Positions 8,463 through 16,878 of a stretch of 64,000 nt of DNA are shown piece after piece (the first letter of the stretch is position 1; each line of letters opens with the position of its first letter). Source of the DNA: an uncultured Dehalococcoidia bacterium (GTDB lineage: Bacteria; Chloroflexota; Dehalococcoidia; Lucifugimonadales; CATOSD01). Made by a program: the position numbers and the translations under genes. The stretch lies in contig CATOSD010000001.1 in the NCBI GenBank assembly GCA_951812395.1, positions 496,001 through 560,000 of the forward strand, in the 5' to 3' direction. The notes under the pieces are model-generated. The model saw only the letters and a list, made by a program, of their open reading frames with translations. It had not been told where the DNA came from and did no database searches.

Positions 8463-10127
8463 ATGGTACGCATGACGGGCAAGCGGGCGCTCATGGAGGT
8501 GCTCAGGGCCGAGGGAGTCAGGTACATCTTCGGCAACCCGGGGACCAGCGAGGCGCCCATAATGGACGCCCTGGAGGAGTACCCGGACATCGAGTACATA
8601 CTGGCCACCCAGGAAGGGGTGGCCATGGGCATGGCCGACGGCTACGCCATCGCCACGGGGAGGACCTCCTTCGTGAACCTGCACATCGAGACGGGGCTGG
8701 CCAACGGCATCAGTCTGCTGCACCACGCCTGGGAGGGGAACACGCCCTTGGTCCTGACCTCGGGCAACAAGGACGTGCGCAAGCTGGCCGAGGGGCGCAC
8801 CGAGCTGACGGAGATGGTGCGCCTCTTCACCAAGTGGAGCGTTGAGGTGACCCACCCCGAGCAGGTGCCGGGGGTGATGCGCCGCGCCTTCAACGAGGCC
8901 AGGACCCCCCCGGCGGGGCCCGTGTACGTGGGATTCTCGGCCAACGCCCTGGACGACGAGGCCGACGTGGACGTCCAGCCCCTGACCAGGGGCTACTTCC
9001 GCACGGCCGCCGACCCGGAGGCCGTGGAGGCCGCCGCGCGGGTCCTGGCCGGGGCGTCGCGGCCCGTGATGGTCGTAGGCGACCGGCTGGGCCAGTCCCG
9101 GGGAGCCGCCGAGGCGGTACGTCTGGCGGAGCTGCTGGGGGCCCGCGTGTACGCTTCCTCCTACGCCGAGATGAACTTCCCCACGGGGCACCCCCAGTTT
9201 ATGGGCAGGGTCAACACGGCGCTGCCCCCGGGGCGGGCGACTCTCTCCCAGGGGGACGTGGTGCTGGCCGTTGGGGCCAACGTATTCTCCGGGTACTTCT
9301 TCGTCTCCGGCCCGGCCCTGGGAAGGGACACGCGGCTGATACACCTGGACTCGGCCTACGCCGAGGTGGGCAAGAGCGAGCCCACGGAGATCGGCATACT
9401 CGCCGACCCCAGGGTGGGCCTGGGGCAGCTCTGCGACGCCGTGGCGGGGGCGCTGTCGGGCTCGGCCAGGGAGGCGGCCCAGGGACGGGCGTCGTCCATC
9501 GCGTCGGAGAAGGCGCAGGCCCAGGCCGGCTGGGACCGGGGCCTGAGGGACCGGTGGGACGCCCGGCCCATGACCCCCGAGCGGATGATGACGGAGCTGG
9601 CGAAGGCGATGCCCCCGGACGCCGTCATCTCCGACGACTCCATCACCTCCCGGGACGCCATCCACGGCGCCATGGAGTTCAGCGAGCCGGGCAGCATCCA
9701 CAGCGAGCGGGGCGGGGCCATAGGGTGGGGCATGGGCAGCACCCTGGGCATAAAGCTGGCCCACCCGGACCGCCCGGTGGTGGGCATTCTCGGAGACGGC
9801 AGCGCGATGATGACGGTCCAGGGGCTGTGGACGGCGGCCAACTCCAACATCCCCGTGGTCTACGTCATATGCAACAACCGCTCCTACCGCGTCCTCAAGC
9901 TGAACATGGACCGGTACAAGACCCACATCCTGGGCGAGGAGGACGCCTCCAGCCGGTACATCGCCATGGACTTTCCCATCCCCTTGGACATGGCGGCCAT
10001 CGCCAATGCCATGGGGGTGCAGGGACGCACCATCGAAGACCCGGAGGAGATCGGGCCGGCCCTGACCGAGGCCCTGGCTTCGGGCAAGCCCGCGCTGCTG
10101 GATGTGATCATAGACGGAAGCGTGTAG
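8463..10127 (+). CDS. Thiamine pyrophosphate enzyme, benzoylformate decarboxylase / acetolactate synthase-like
   Basis: This is a 554-residue ThDP-dependent enzyme with the usual three domains. The N-terminal PYR domain contains YIFGNPGTSEAPIMDAL and the cofactor-activating glutamate in ILATQEGVAMGMADG. A central domain follows. The C-terminal PP domain has the ThDP motif starting GDGSAMMTVQGLW and ending VVYVICNN. Overall it resembles benzoylformate decarboxylase more than the FAD-binding acetolactate synthases. The start is the ATG at 8463, with AAGGAGGG nine bases upstream. It stands alone as a single transcription unit. It probably decarboxylates a 2-oxo acid; the substrate is not determined. 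Confidence 0.88.
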   Translation: MVRMTGKRALMEVLRAEGVRYIFGNPGTSEAPIMDALEEYPDIEYILATQEGVAMGMADGYAIATGRTSFVNLHIETGLANGISLLHHAWEGNTPLVLTSGNKDVRKLAEGRTELTEMVRLFTKWSVEVTHPEQVPGVMRRAFNEARTPPAGPVYVGFSANALDDEADVDVQPLTRGYFRTAADPEAVEAAARVLAGASRPVMVVGDRLGQSRGAAEAVRLAELLGARVYASSYAEMNFPTGHPQFMGRVNTALPPGRATLSQGDVVLAVGANVFSGYFFVSGPALGRDTRLIHLDSAYAEVGKSEPTEIGILADPRVGLGQLCDAVAGALSGSAREAAQGRASSIASEKAQAQAGWDRGLRDRWDARPMTPERMMTELAKAMPPDAVISDDSITSRDAIHGAMEFSEPGSIHSERGGAIGWGMGSTLGIKLAHPDRPVVGILGDGSAMMTVQGLWTAANSNIPVVYVICNNRSYRVLKLNMDRYKTHILGEEDASSRYIAMDFPIPLDMAAIANAMGVQGRTIEDPEEIGPALTEALASGKPALLDVIIDGSV

Positions 10128-10186
10128 GGATGCTCTGGATGAGCCCCGGGCTCCACCCCGACCGGGGGATTGTTATCGGCGCTTTC

Positions 10187-10236
10187 GCCCCCATCCTGCC
10201 CTCACCCTCACCCTCTCCCACCAAGGGAGAGGGGAT
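10187..10236. repeat. Dispersed palindromic repeat (CCCTCTCCC...GGGAGAGGGG)
   Basis: A copy of the intergenic palindrome family lies between the convergent ThDP enzyme and nitroreductase genes. The stem CCCTCTCCC pairs with GGGAGAGGG across a four-base loop. It could act as a bidirectional terminator for the two converging genes. Related copies are at 27539-27571 and 41832-41869. Confidence 0.6.
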
Positions 10237-10246
10237 TGCTGAACCG

Positions 10247-10681
10247 CTAGGCGGGCTCGGCGAGGAAGACGGGGATGAGGCGCTTGGTGCGCTCCTGGTA
10301 GTCGGCGTAGGGCGGGAACGCGGCTACGGATAGCTCCCACAGCCGGTCGCGCTCGGCGCCGGGCTCGACCTCGCGGACGCGCATGGCGTAGACCTCGGTC
10401 GCGTCCCGGACTTCGACGTCCTGGTGCGCCCGCAGGTTGTAGACCCACGACGGGTTGGTGGGCGCGCCGCCTCGGGAGCCTACCAGCACGTAGTTGTCGC
10501 CGTCCTTCATCCGCATTAGGGGCGTTTTGCGGATGCCGCCGGTCCGCTGGCCCCGGTTGGTCACGATGATGCAGGGCAGCCCGGTCTCCCGCAGCGTGGT
10601 TCCCTGCGTGCCTCCGCTGCTCTCGTACAGCTCGACCTGGTCGCGGACCCATTCGGCGGTGGAAGGTATGTACTCTGCCAT
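10247..10681 (-). CDS. Nitroreductase-family deazaflavin (F420)-dependent oxidoreductase
   Basis: The 144-residue protein has the split-barrel fold signature of the DDN/deazaflavin-dependent nitroreductase family: CIIVTNRGQRTGGIRKTPLMRM, followed by YVLVGSRGGAPTNPSWVYNLRAH. The aromatic-rich tail AFPPYADYQERTKRLIPVFL is also typical. Such enzymes use F420H2, or sometimes FMN or haem, to reduce diverse substrates. The start is the ATG at 10681 with AAGGAGTGAG upstream. If the cofactor is F420, the host should carry F420 biosynthesis genes; none are in this window. Confidence 0.88.
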   Translation of the reverse strand: MAEYIPSTAEWVRDQVELYESSGGTQGTTLRETGLPCIIVTNRGQRTGGIRKTPLMRMKDGDNYVLVGSRGGAPTNPSWVYNLRAHQDVEVRDATEVYAMRVREVEPGAERDRLWELSVAAFPPYADYQERTKRLIPVFLAEPA

Positions 10682-10715
10682 TGCTCACTCCTTATGTTTG
10701 GGTGTCGTTGCTAAG

Positions 10716-11174
10716 TCAGTCGTTTTGCGCGGCGCGGCGAAGCGTCTCGAGGTCGAGCTTCCCCATCGGGAGGATGGCCTCCATAACCTTCGCGGGCGCC
10801 TTCTCCATGAGGGCGGGCAGCTCGGTGGGAACGACCTGCCAGGACAGCCCGAACCTGTCCTCGAGCCAACCGCATTGGCCCGGCGCGCCGCCGTCCGAGA
10901 GCTTGCCCCAGTAGTAGTCTATCTCCTCCTGGGACTCGCAGGCGATGGAGAACGATACGGCGGGCGTGAACTGGTACATCGGCCCGCCGTCCACGCCGCC
11001 GAACTTCAGGCCGTCGATCTCGAACTCCACGACCGCGCCGCCTTCTGCGGGGCCGTCGATTTTCGACACGCTCAGCAGCCGGGAGTTGGGGAACACGGAG
11101 ACGTAGAAGTTCGCGGCCTCCTCGGCGCGTCCGTCGAACCAGAGAAAGGGACTGACTTTGGGCTGGACGGTCAT
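10716..11174 (-). CDS. VOC-superfamily protein, PhnB / 3-demethylubiquinone methyltransferase-like
   Basis: The protein opens with PKVSPFLWFDGRAEEAANFYVSVFPNSRL, the standard start of the PhnB-like glyoxalase/VOC group. It continues with two beta-alpha-beta-beta-beta modules, the second containing AVSFSIACESQEEIDYYWGKLSDGG and the tail CGWLEDRFGLSWQVVP. At 152 residues it has normal length. The exact reaction is unknown for this group despite the database name. It precedes the F420-type nitroreductase on the same strand with a 34-bp gap, so the two may form a short operon. Confidence 0.87.
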   Translation of the reverse strand: MTVQPKVSPFLWFDGRAEEAANFYVSVFPNSRLLSVSKIDGPAEGGAVVEFEIDGLKFGGVDGGPMYQFTPAVSFSIACESQEEIDYYWGKLSDGGAPGQCGWLEDRFGLSWQVVPTELPALMEKAPAKVMEAILPMGKLDLETLRRAAQND

Positions 11175-11220
11175 GCGATGATTTCCTCGCAGGGGCGGTT
11201 GGTATGGATTGTAACACCTG

Positions 11221-11335
11221 GGGCGGCGTCACCCCCATCCTAGCCTACCCCCGTCGAGGGGGAAGGGACTGGCGGCCCGCCTGGGGGCGGCGTCACCCCC
11301 ATCCTGGCCTTCCCCCAGCGAGGGGGAAGGGATCA
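11221..11335. repeat. Two adjacent copies of dispersed repeat family A
   Basis: Two copies of the unit TCACCCCCATCCTAGCC followed by a CTACCCCC...GGGGGAAGGGA hairpin lie 64 bp apart in the gap between the VOC and aminotransferase genes. The same unit occurs at 15133-15175, at 40560-40616, reversed at 51239-51402, and inside cas5e at 51774-51815. Confidence 0.75.
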
Positions 11336-11344
11336 TTCGGAAGG

Positions 11345-12652
11345 CTACAGGCCCAGCTCGGTCATGGACTTGTCGAGGATTTCGACGCCGCGGTCGAGCT
11401 CCTCGTAGGTGGCGGTCATGGGTGGGGCGATGCGCCAGACGTTGGCGATGTTGGCGTAGGACGCCTGTTGGAGGATCAGGCCGTTTTCCAGGCATCGCTT
11501 GGTGAGCCGCCGCGTCTCATCTACCGCAGGCTCCCGCGTCTCCGGGTCGCGGATAAGCTCCATGCCGAGCAGCAATCCCCGACCCCGCACGTCGCCTATT
11601 ATCGGGTGGTCCTCCTTCATCCGCAGGTAGGCGTCCTTAAGGTGCTGGCCCTTGGCGCGGGCCTGATCGGCCAGTCCCTCCTTCACCAGCACCTCGATGA
11701 CGGCGAGGCCGATGGCGGCGGCGAAGGGGTCGTTCTGGTGGGAGGAGATGAAGGACATGCCCTTGTCGTGGCAGTCCTGCTCGATCTCCTCGGAGGTGAC
11801 CATCGCCGCCAGGGGCAGGCCCGCGCCGAGCGTCTTGGACAGCGCCAGCACGTCCGGCACGACGCCGTCCTGCTCGAACGCGAAGGTGGCGCCCACCCTG
11901 CCGAGGCCGGTCTGGGCCTCGTCCATGATGAACAGCATCCCGCGCTCCTCGCACATGCGCTTGACGAACGGGAAGTAGCCGGGCGGCGGCTCGATAATGC
12001 CCGCCGCGCTGAGGATAGGCTCGGCGATGAAGGCGGCGAGCGAGCCGGTGGACTGGGCGTCGATCATGTCGAAGCCGAGTTTCGCGCAGGCGTAGTCGCA
12101 GGAGGGGAAGGTCATGCTCAGCGGGCAGCGGTAGCAGTACGGCGTGGGAATGGCCATGCCGCCGGGCACCCAGGGGCCGTAGCCGCCGCGTGCGTTGGAG
12201 AAGGTGACGCTAAGGGCGCCGCCGGTGTGGCCGTGGTAACCCTGCAACAGCCCCACCACCTCGAAGCGGCCGGTGAACATCTTGGCCACCTTCAGGGCGA
12301 CCTCGGTGGACTCGCCGCCGGTGCTGAGGAGCATCACCTTCTGGAGTTGCGGCGGGAGCAGGTCCGCGAGGGACCTGGCGAGCTCGATGACTTCCTCGCT
12401 GACCAGGTGGGTGTTCAGGTGGAGGATGCGCTCGGAGCTGCGTTGCAGCGCCTCGGTGATGGCGGGGTGGTTGTGGCCGATGCTGGCGGCCATCTGGCCG
12501 GAGCCGAAGTCCAGGTACTCTTTGCCGTCCGTGTCGACGAGGGTCGCGCCGCGCCCGCGGGCGATGATGGGCTCGCCGTAGTCACGGGCGGACCGGAACA
12601 GGTGGGCCTGGGCGTGCTCCAGCAGTTCGGCTTTGCGGGGGTCTTCGGGCAT
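11345..12652 (-). CDS. Class III PLP-dependent aminotransferase
   Basis: This enzyme of about 435 residues belongs to the acetyl-ornithine/4-aminobutyrate aminotransferase fold. It shows [21 protein letters not shown], the cofactor-binding region [12 protein letters not shown], the acidic [14 protein letters not shown] and the catalytic lysine in [17 protein letters not shown]. The start is the ATG at 12652 ([10 protein letters not shown]), preceded by GAAGGAGGCC; the same start and ribosome site recur in the broken second copy at 15045. A longer frame above 12652 is leftover sequence from that second copy. The substrate is probably a 2-aminoacid or omega-amino compound. Confidence 0.88.
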   Translation of the reverse strand: MPEDPRKAELLEHAQAHLFRSARDYGEPIIARGRGATLVDTDGKEYLDFGSGQMAASIGHNHPAITEALQRSSERILHLNTHLVSEEVIELARSLADLLPPQLQKVMLLSTGGESTEVALKVAKMFTGRFEVVGLLQGYHGHTGGALSVTFSNARGGYGPWVPGGMAIPTPYCYRCPLSMTFPSCDYACAKLGFDMIDAQSTGSLAAFIAEPILSAAGIIEPPPGYFPFVKRMCEERGMLFIMDEAQTGLGRVGATFAFEQDGVVPDVLALSKTLGAGLPLAAMVTSEEIEQDCHDKGMSFISSHQNDPFAAAIGLAVIEVLVKEGLADQARAKGQHLKDAYLRMKEDHPIIGDVRGRGLLLGMELIRDPETREPAVDETRRLTKRCLENGLILQQASYANIANVWRIAPPMTATYEELDRGVEILDKSMTELGL

Positions 12653-12702
12653 GTTGGCCTCCTTCGGGGGCGGGGCGTTCATTGGCTGGGACCGCACAGG
12701 CT

Positions 12703-12757
12703 CCATGTCGAGAAGCAGACCAGCCCCCCGCACGTCGCCTGTTATCGGATGGTCCTA
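12703..12757 (-). pseudogene. 3'-part fragment of a second aminotransferase copy
   Basis: On the minus strand this encodes DHPITGDVRGAGLLLDMEP, a diverged copy of [19 protein letters not shown] from the intact aminotransferase (region 11560-11620). It lies directly upstream of the intact gene, with the ABC transporter on its other side. Together with the 5' fragment at 14761-15045 it marks the remains of a tandem paralogue whose middle has been replaced by the transporter gene. Confidence 0.65.
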
Positions 12758-12797
12758 CCTCAGCGCTCTGTATGTCCTCATTGTCGTTGGCTCAGGC

Positions 12798-14597
12798 TTA
12801 CTTCACATCCTGGACGATGAACTGTTCTTGGGATAGGCGCCGGTACAAATCACAACGTGTGAGCAGTTCTTTGTGCTGGCCCATATCGATACATTTCCCC
12901 TCGTTTAAAACAATAATCAGGTCGGAATTGAGGATTGTTGACAGTCTATGGGCAACGACGACTGTTGTGGTTTCTGTCAGAGTGTCCGAGAGAACATCAC
13001 GGATAGCCCTTTCAGTAATTGAATCCAGAGACGATGTTGGCTCATCCATTACCAATATCTTGGGGCGCTTGAGGATCGCTCTTGCAATTGCGAGTCTCTG
13101 CCTCTCTCCGCCTGAGAGTCTATATCCTAGTTCACCAACAACAGTGTCGTAGCCATGAGGCAAAGAGTCAACGAACGCTTGGAAGCTTGCAAGGTTGCAT
13201 GACTCGGCAAGGTCCTCCTCGGTTGCAGTTGGCTTGGCGATCAGTAGATTCTCGCGGATTGTTGTGTTGAAGACAACACATTCCTGTGGAACTAACGCCA
13301 TAAACTGGCGGAGCGACGACACTCGAATCTGCCTTAGTTCACGACCGTCAATTTCGATTGCACCTGAAGTCGGATCACAAAGTCGGAGAATCAAATTCGT
13401 GACAGTGGTCTTGCCCGCTCCACTGGGCCCCACAAGTGCGACCAATTGTCCCGGCTCAATCGAGAATGATAGGTTCTGAATTGTTGGTACCCCAATTTCA
13501 TACTCAAAAGAAACGTGTCGAAAAGAAACTTGCCCCGACGGGTTGTTCAGGTTCTGTGCATTGACTGCGTCTGTCGTTTCCAGCGGTAAGTCTATCCATT
13601 GGAAGATGCGACTAAAGAGCGCTAGTGATCCCAAGGAGTTCACATATAGGCCGGCTAGGTTGCCGATGGGCGTTGACAACCTCATTGACAGGGTAGTAAA
13701 TGCGGTTAACGTACCTAAAGTAATTGCGCCATCAATCACTTTAGCCCCGCCATAGATATAGATGAAACTAGATGCCAAAACGGGAAATACCGCTAGTGCA
13801 ATAATCGGGGCCCTGCTGGCCATTGTTTGTTTCACTGCGAGCTGTTGAAGTTCGCCTGTCTGTTTGGCGAATCTCTTTGAGTCAATGTTCACGTCATAGC
13901 CAAGTCCACGCATTACGATAAAGCCACTGATGTTCAGCCTATCTGCCGTGAAAGCCGTCAAACTTTCGAGTTTACCGTACAATCGCGCCGTAAGAGTATG
14001 ATTGAGCTTTCCAGCATAGTAGCTGACACCAAAGACTAGCGGCGACGTGAGAATTGCAAAAACTGTCAGTTGCCAGTTCCAAGCGACCATAAATAGTAGC
14101 ACAACAGCTAGAAATATCACGGCTCCCAACAGTTCTGCCACAGCTGTCCCAACCGCCAACTGAATGCCTGATAGGTCATTCCAGAGACGCGACATCACCT
14201 CCCCTGAACTATGCCGCAGAAAAAATCGATACGACTGCCGCTGCAGCGAATTAAACAACATGATGCGTAGGGAACGTACAACGCGTTCGCTCAACAACAC
14301 GACACAATATCCGTGTACAGTGTCGACCACGCCGATAAGAATAGCGACGCCGACTAGCAGACAGGCAAGAACAACCAACAGACGGCTGTCTCCCCCAAGA
14401 ATCCCTCGGTCAATGATGACGCTGATCAGAAAGGGTGGAACCAACCAAATGACAGCCAATGCTAATGAGAGGACCGAAGCTCCCACAATCAGGCCTCGGT
14501 GCATCAAGAGAATGCCCATAATACGCCTGAGCATCACCCGTCTTGAGGTTTGCGGCGAACGGGTGGTTGGTGGAGATTCAGGGTTGATCTGTTTCAT
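12798..14597 (-). CDS. ABC transporter, fused permease and ATPase (MsbA/multidrug type)
   Basis: This is a full half-transporter of about 599 residues that would act as a dimer in the inner membrane. The N-terminal part has six hydrophobic helices, for example GLIVGASVLSLALAVIWLV and AVIFLAVVLLFMVAW. The C-terminal ATPase has Walker A GPSGAGKTT, the signature LSGGERQRLAIARA, Walker B ILVMDEPTSSLD and the switch histidine VVVAHRL. The ATG at 14597 is preferred; a TTG three codons earlier is possible and neither has a strong ribosome site. GC content is visibly lower than in flanking genes. It interrupts a second copy of the aminotransferase gene, which points to acquisition. The substrate is unknown. 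Confidence 0.92.
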   Translation of the reverse strand: MKQINPESPPTTRSPQTSRRVMLRRIMGILLMHRGLIVGASVLSLALAVIWLVPPFLISVIIDRGILGGDSRLLVVLACLLVGVAILIGVVDTVHGYCVVLLSERVVRSLRIMLFNSLQRQSYRFFLRHSSGEVMSRLWNDLSGIQLAVGTAVAELLGAVIFLAVVLLFMVAWNWQLTVFAILTSPLVFGVSYYAGKLNHTLTARLYGKLESLTAFTADRLNISGFIVMRGLGYDVNIDSKRFAKQTGELQQLAVKQTMASRAPIIALAVFPVLASSFIYIYGGAKVIDGAITLGTLTAFTTLSMRLSTPIGNLAGLYVNSLGSLALFSRIFQWIDLPLETTDAVNAQNLNNPSGQVSFRHVSFEYEIGVPTIQNLSFSIEPGQLVALVGPSGAGKTTVTNLILRLCDPTSGAIEIDGRELRQIRVSSLRQFMALVPQECVVFNTTIRENLLIAKPTATEEDLAESCNLASFQAFVDSLPHGYDTVVGELGYRLSGGERQRLAIARAILKRPKILVMDEPTSSLDSITERAIRDVLSDTLTETTTVVVAHRLSTILNSDLIIVLNEGKCIDMGQHKELLTRCDLYRRLSQEQFIVQDVK

Positions 14598-14760
14598 GGC
14601 AACCAACTACAGGGTCTATCTGCCGACGGTACCAACGCCAGCTGACCCTATTTGGCCAGCCTGATAGACCAGTCGAGCGCGTCAACTTCGCCAGCCGGTA
14701 TGTGCCAGGGCCCGGACATTGACGAGGCGACCTCGTTATGCAGTTCTGCATTGTCAGATG

Positions 14761-15045
14761 CGAGGGACCTGGCGAGCTCGATCACCTCTTCGCTGACCAG
14801 GGGGTATTCAGGTGGAGGATGCGCTCGGAGCTGCGTTGCAGCGCCTCGGTGATGGCGGGGTGGTTGTGGCCGATGCTGGCGGCCATCTGGCCGGAGCCGA
14901 AGTCCAGGTACTCCTTGCCGTCCGTGTCGACGAGGGTCGCGCCGCGGCCGCGGGCGATGATGGGCTCGCCGTAGTCCTTCGCGGAGCGGAACAGGTGGGC
15001 CTGGGCGTGCTCCAGCAGCTCGGCTTTTCGGGGGTCTTCGGGCAT
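14761..15045 (-). pseudogene. 5'-part fragment of a second aminotransferase copy
   Basis: The fragment begins with the same ribosome site and [15 protein letters not shown] start as the intact gene. It is nearly identical to it for about 80 residues (copy region 14761-15063 against 12367-12670). One base is missing near 14806, so the frame changes from [12 protein letters not shown] to LHLNTPWSAKR and stops. The similarity ends abruptly at 14761, just before the ABC transporter. Confidence 0.85.
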
Positions 15046-15132
15046 GTTGGCCTCCTTCGGGGGTCTGTGCTGGGAGTTTTACCATTGAGTGGCTCGCATG
15101 GGCAAGTGGGAGATGCGGGACAGGCCGGGGAA

Positions 15133-15175
15133 TCACCCCCATCCTAGCCTTCCCCCTGCGAGGGGGAAGGGACTT
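15133..15175. repeat. Dispersed repeat family A
   Basis: TCACCCCCATCCTAGCC is followed by CTTCCCCCTGCGAGGGGGAAG, a perfect hairpin. It lies between the aminotransferase fragment and the PQQ-type dehydrogenase gene. This copy is almost base-for-base the one found inside cas5e. Confidence 0.75.
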
Positions 15176-15335
15176 TTGGGAGGCTCAGTCCCGGCGCCTG
15201 CCCCTGTCAGCCCTGCGAGGTGGAATAGACTTTTGCGCGATGCCGGTGGGTGTATGATAGCTGGAAGGACAGTCAACAGGTGGCGGTTCAAATGTCGCGG
15301 CTATACGGGGGTATCAGGCGAATAGCAGGACGACG

Positions 15336-16664
15336 ATGACGGGTCTGATTATGCTCTGGCTGGCGTTCTTTCTGGCGGCGGTGACGGTGCTGCTGCCCGC
15401 CGCGTGCGGCGAGGGCGTCGCGGAGCTGCCGACGCCCGCTGCGGCGCTATCCCCGACTGTCACGCCGGCGCCGGTGGTGGGGCCGGCTTCCCAGCCCGCG
15501 TTGACGCCCTCCCCGACCGCCGCCGCGCCGACGCCGACACCTGCGGCCGCCGTCGACACGCCGGAGCCGGTCGAGGCGCGGCCGCTCGCGCCGGTGGAGC
15601 TTGAGCCGGCGTTCCCGGGCCTCGAGTTCGACCGGATGGTGCTGCTGACCTACCCGGACGACGGGTCCGGTCGGCTGTTCGTGGTGCTCCAGCCGGGGCG
15701 GATCGTGGTGTTCGACAACGACCCCGGCGTCGAGTCGGCGGAGACGTTCCTGGACATCCGCGAGCGCGTCAACGACTCCGGCAACGAGGAGGGTCTGCTG
15801 GGTCTGGCGTTCGATCCCGCGTTCGCCGAGAACGGCCACTTCTACGTCAACTACACCGCGTCGGGCCCACGACGGACCGTCGTCTCGCGCTTCTCGGTCA
15901 GCGCGGAAGACCCCGACCGGGCGGATCCGGACTCGGAGCTAGTCTTCCTGGAGGTTGCGCAGCCGTACCGCAACCACAACGGCGGCCACGTCGCGTTCGG
16001 CCCCGATGGCATGCTGTACGTGGGCTTGGGAGACGGCGGCTCGTCCGGCGACCCGCGCGGCAACGGGCAGGACACGTCCACGTTGCTGGGCAGCATCCTG
16101 CGAATCGACGTGAGCGCGCTGGACGAGACGGGCGGCTACGCGGCGCCGCCGGATAACCCGTTCGCGGGCGGCGACGGGACGGCGCGCGGTGAGATATGGG
16201 CCTACGGCCTGCGCAACCCGTGGCGGTTCAGCTTCGACCGCCATACGGGCGACCTGTGGGCCGCCGACGTGGGGCAGAACCGGTACGAGGAGGTCGATAT
16301 CATCAGGCCGGGCCGTAACTACGGCTGGAACCTTATGGAAGGCTCGAAGTGCTTCCGGCCCACGAACTGCGACACGCGCGGCCTGGAGATGCCGGTAGCC
16401 GAGTACGGACGCGACGGCGGCTGCTCGGTGACGGGCGGGTACGTGTACCGAGGGAGCCGGCAGCCGGCGCTGTACGGCGCGTACCTGTACGCGGACTTCT
16501 GCAGCGGCAAGATATGGGCGCTGCGTCACGACGGCGCGGCGGTGACGGAGCAGATGCTGATCGCGGACACGGGGCTGTCCATCTCGTCGTTCGGCGAGGA
16601 CGAGTCGGGGGAGGTGTACGTGCTCACGTTCGAGGGGGCGGTGTACCGGTTTGGGGGGAGGTAG
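15336..16664 (+). CDS. PQQ-dependent glucose/sorbosone dehydrogenase-like lipoprotein
   Basis: The N-terminus is a hydrophobic signal ending in the lipobox LLPAAC, then a long Pro/Ala/Thr-rich linker (to about residue 85), so the protein should be anchored outside the cell membrane. The rest is the six-bladed beta-propeller of the GSDH family: GRIVVFDNDPGV, NEEGLLGLAFDPAF, the pair NHNGGHVAFGPDGMLYVGLGDGG, LLGSILRIDV, WAYGLRNPWRFSFDR, ADVGQNRYEEVD and GRNYGWNLMEG. These include the residues used for PQQ and calcium in characterised members. Such proteins oxidise sugars or related polyols. Confidence 0.9.
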   Translation: MTGLIMLWLAFFLAAVTVLLPAACGEGVAELPTPAAALSPTVTPAPVVGPASQPALTPSPTAAAPTPTPAAAVDTPEPVEARPLAPVELEPAFPGLEFDRMVLLTYPDDGSGRLFVVLQPGRIVVFDNDPGVESAETFLDIRERVNDSGNEEGLLGLAFDPAFAENGHFYVNYTASGPRRTVVSRFSVSAEDPDRADPDSELVFLEVAQPYRNHNGGHVAFGPDGMLYVGLGDGGSSGDPRGNGQDTSTLLGSILRIDVSALDETGGYAAPPDNPFAGGDGTARGEIWAYGLRNPWRFSFDRHTGDLWAADVGQNRYEEVDIIRPGRNYGWNLMEGSKCFRPTNCDTRGLEMPVAEYGRDGGCSVTGGYVYRGSRQPALYGAYLYADFCSGKIWALRHDGAAVTEQMLIADTGLSISSFGEDESGEVYVLTFEGAVYRFGGR

Positions 16665-16878
16665 GGGGTGCGCTGGGTAATGCGCACGTAGGACGTCCGC
16701 TACACAGCAACACGCCCAGTTGTTTGCAGAGTCTCCGGTAGTTTGTTTCGACGTTGGACTGCGCGAAATGGTCTTGCCCCTATCTCCAATGGCTTGGCCA
16801 AGTGCTTGAAAGGTCAACGCAGATAGTGGTACAGCTACATCGTGTAAAACAACACCACCTTGAGGTGTAACAGGAACC

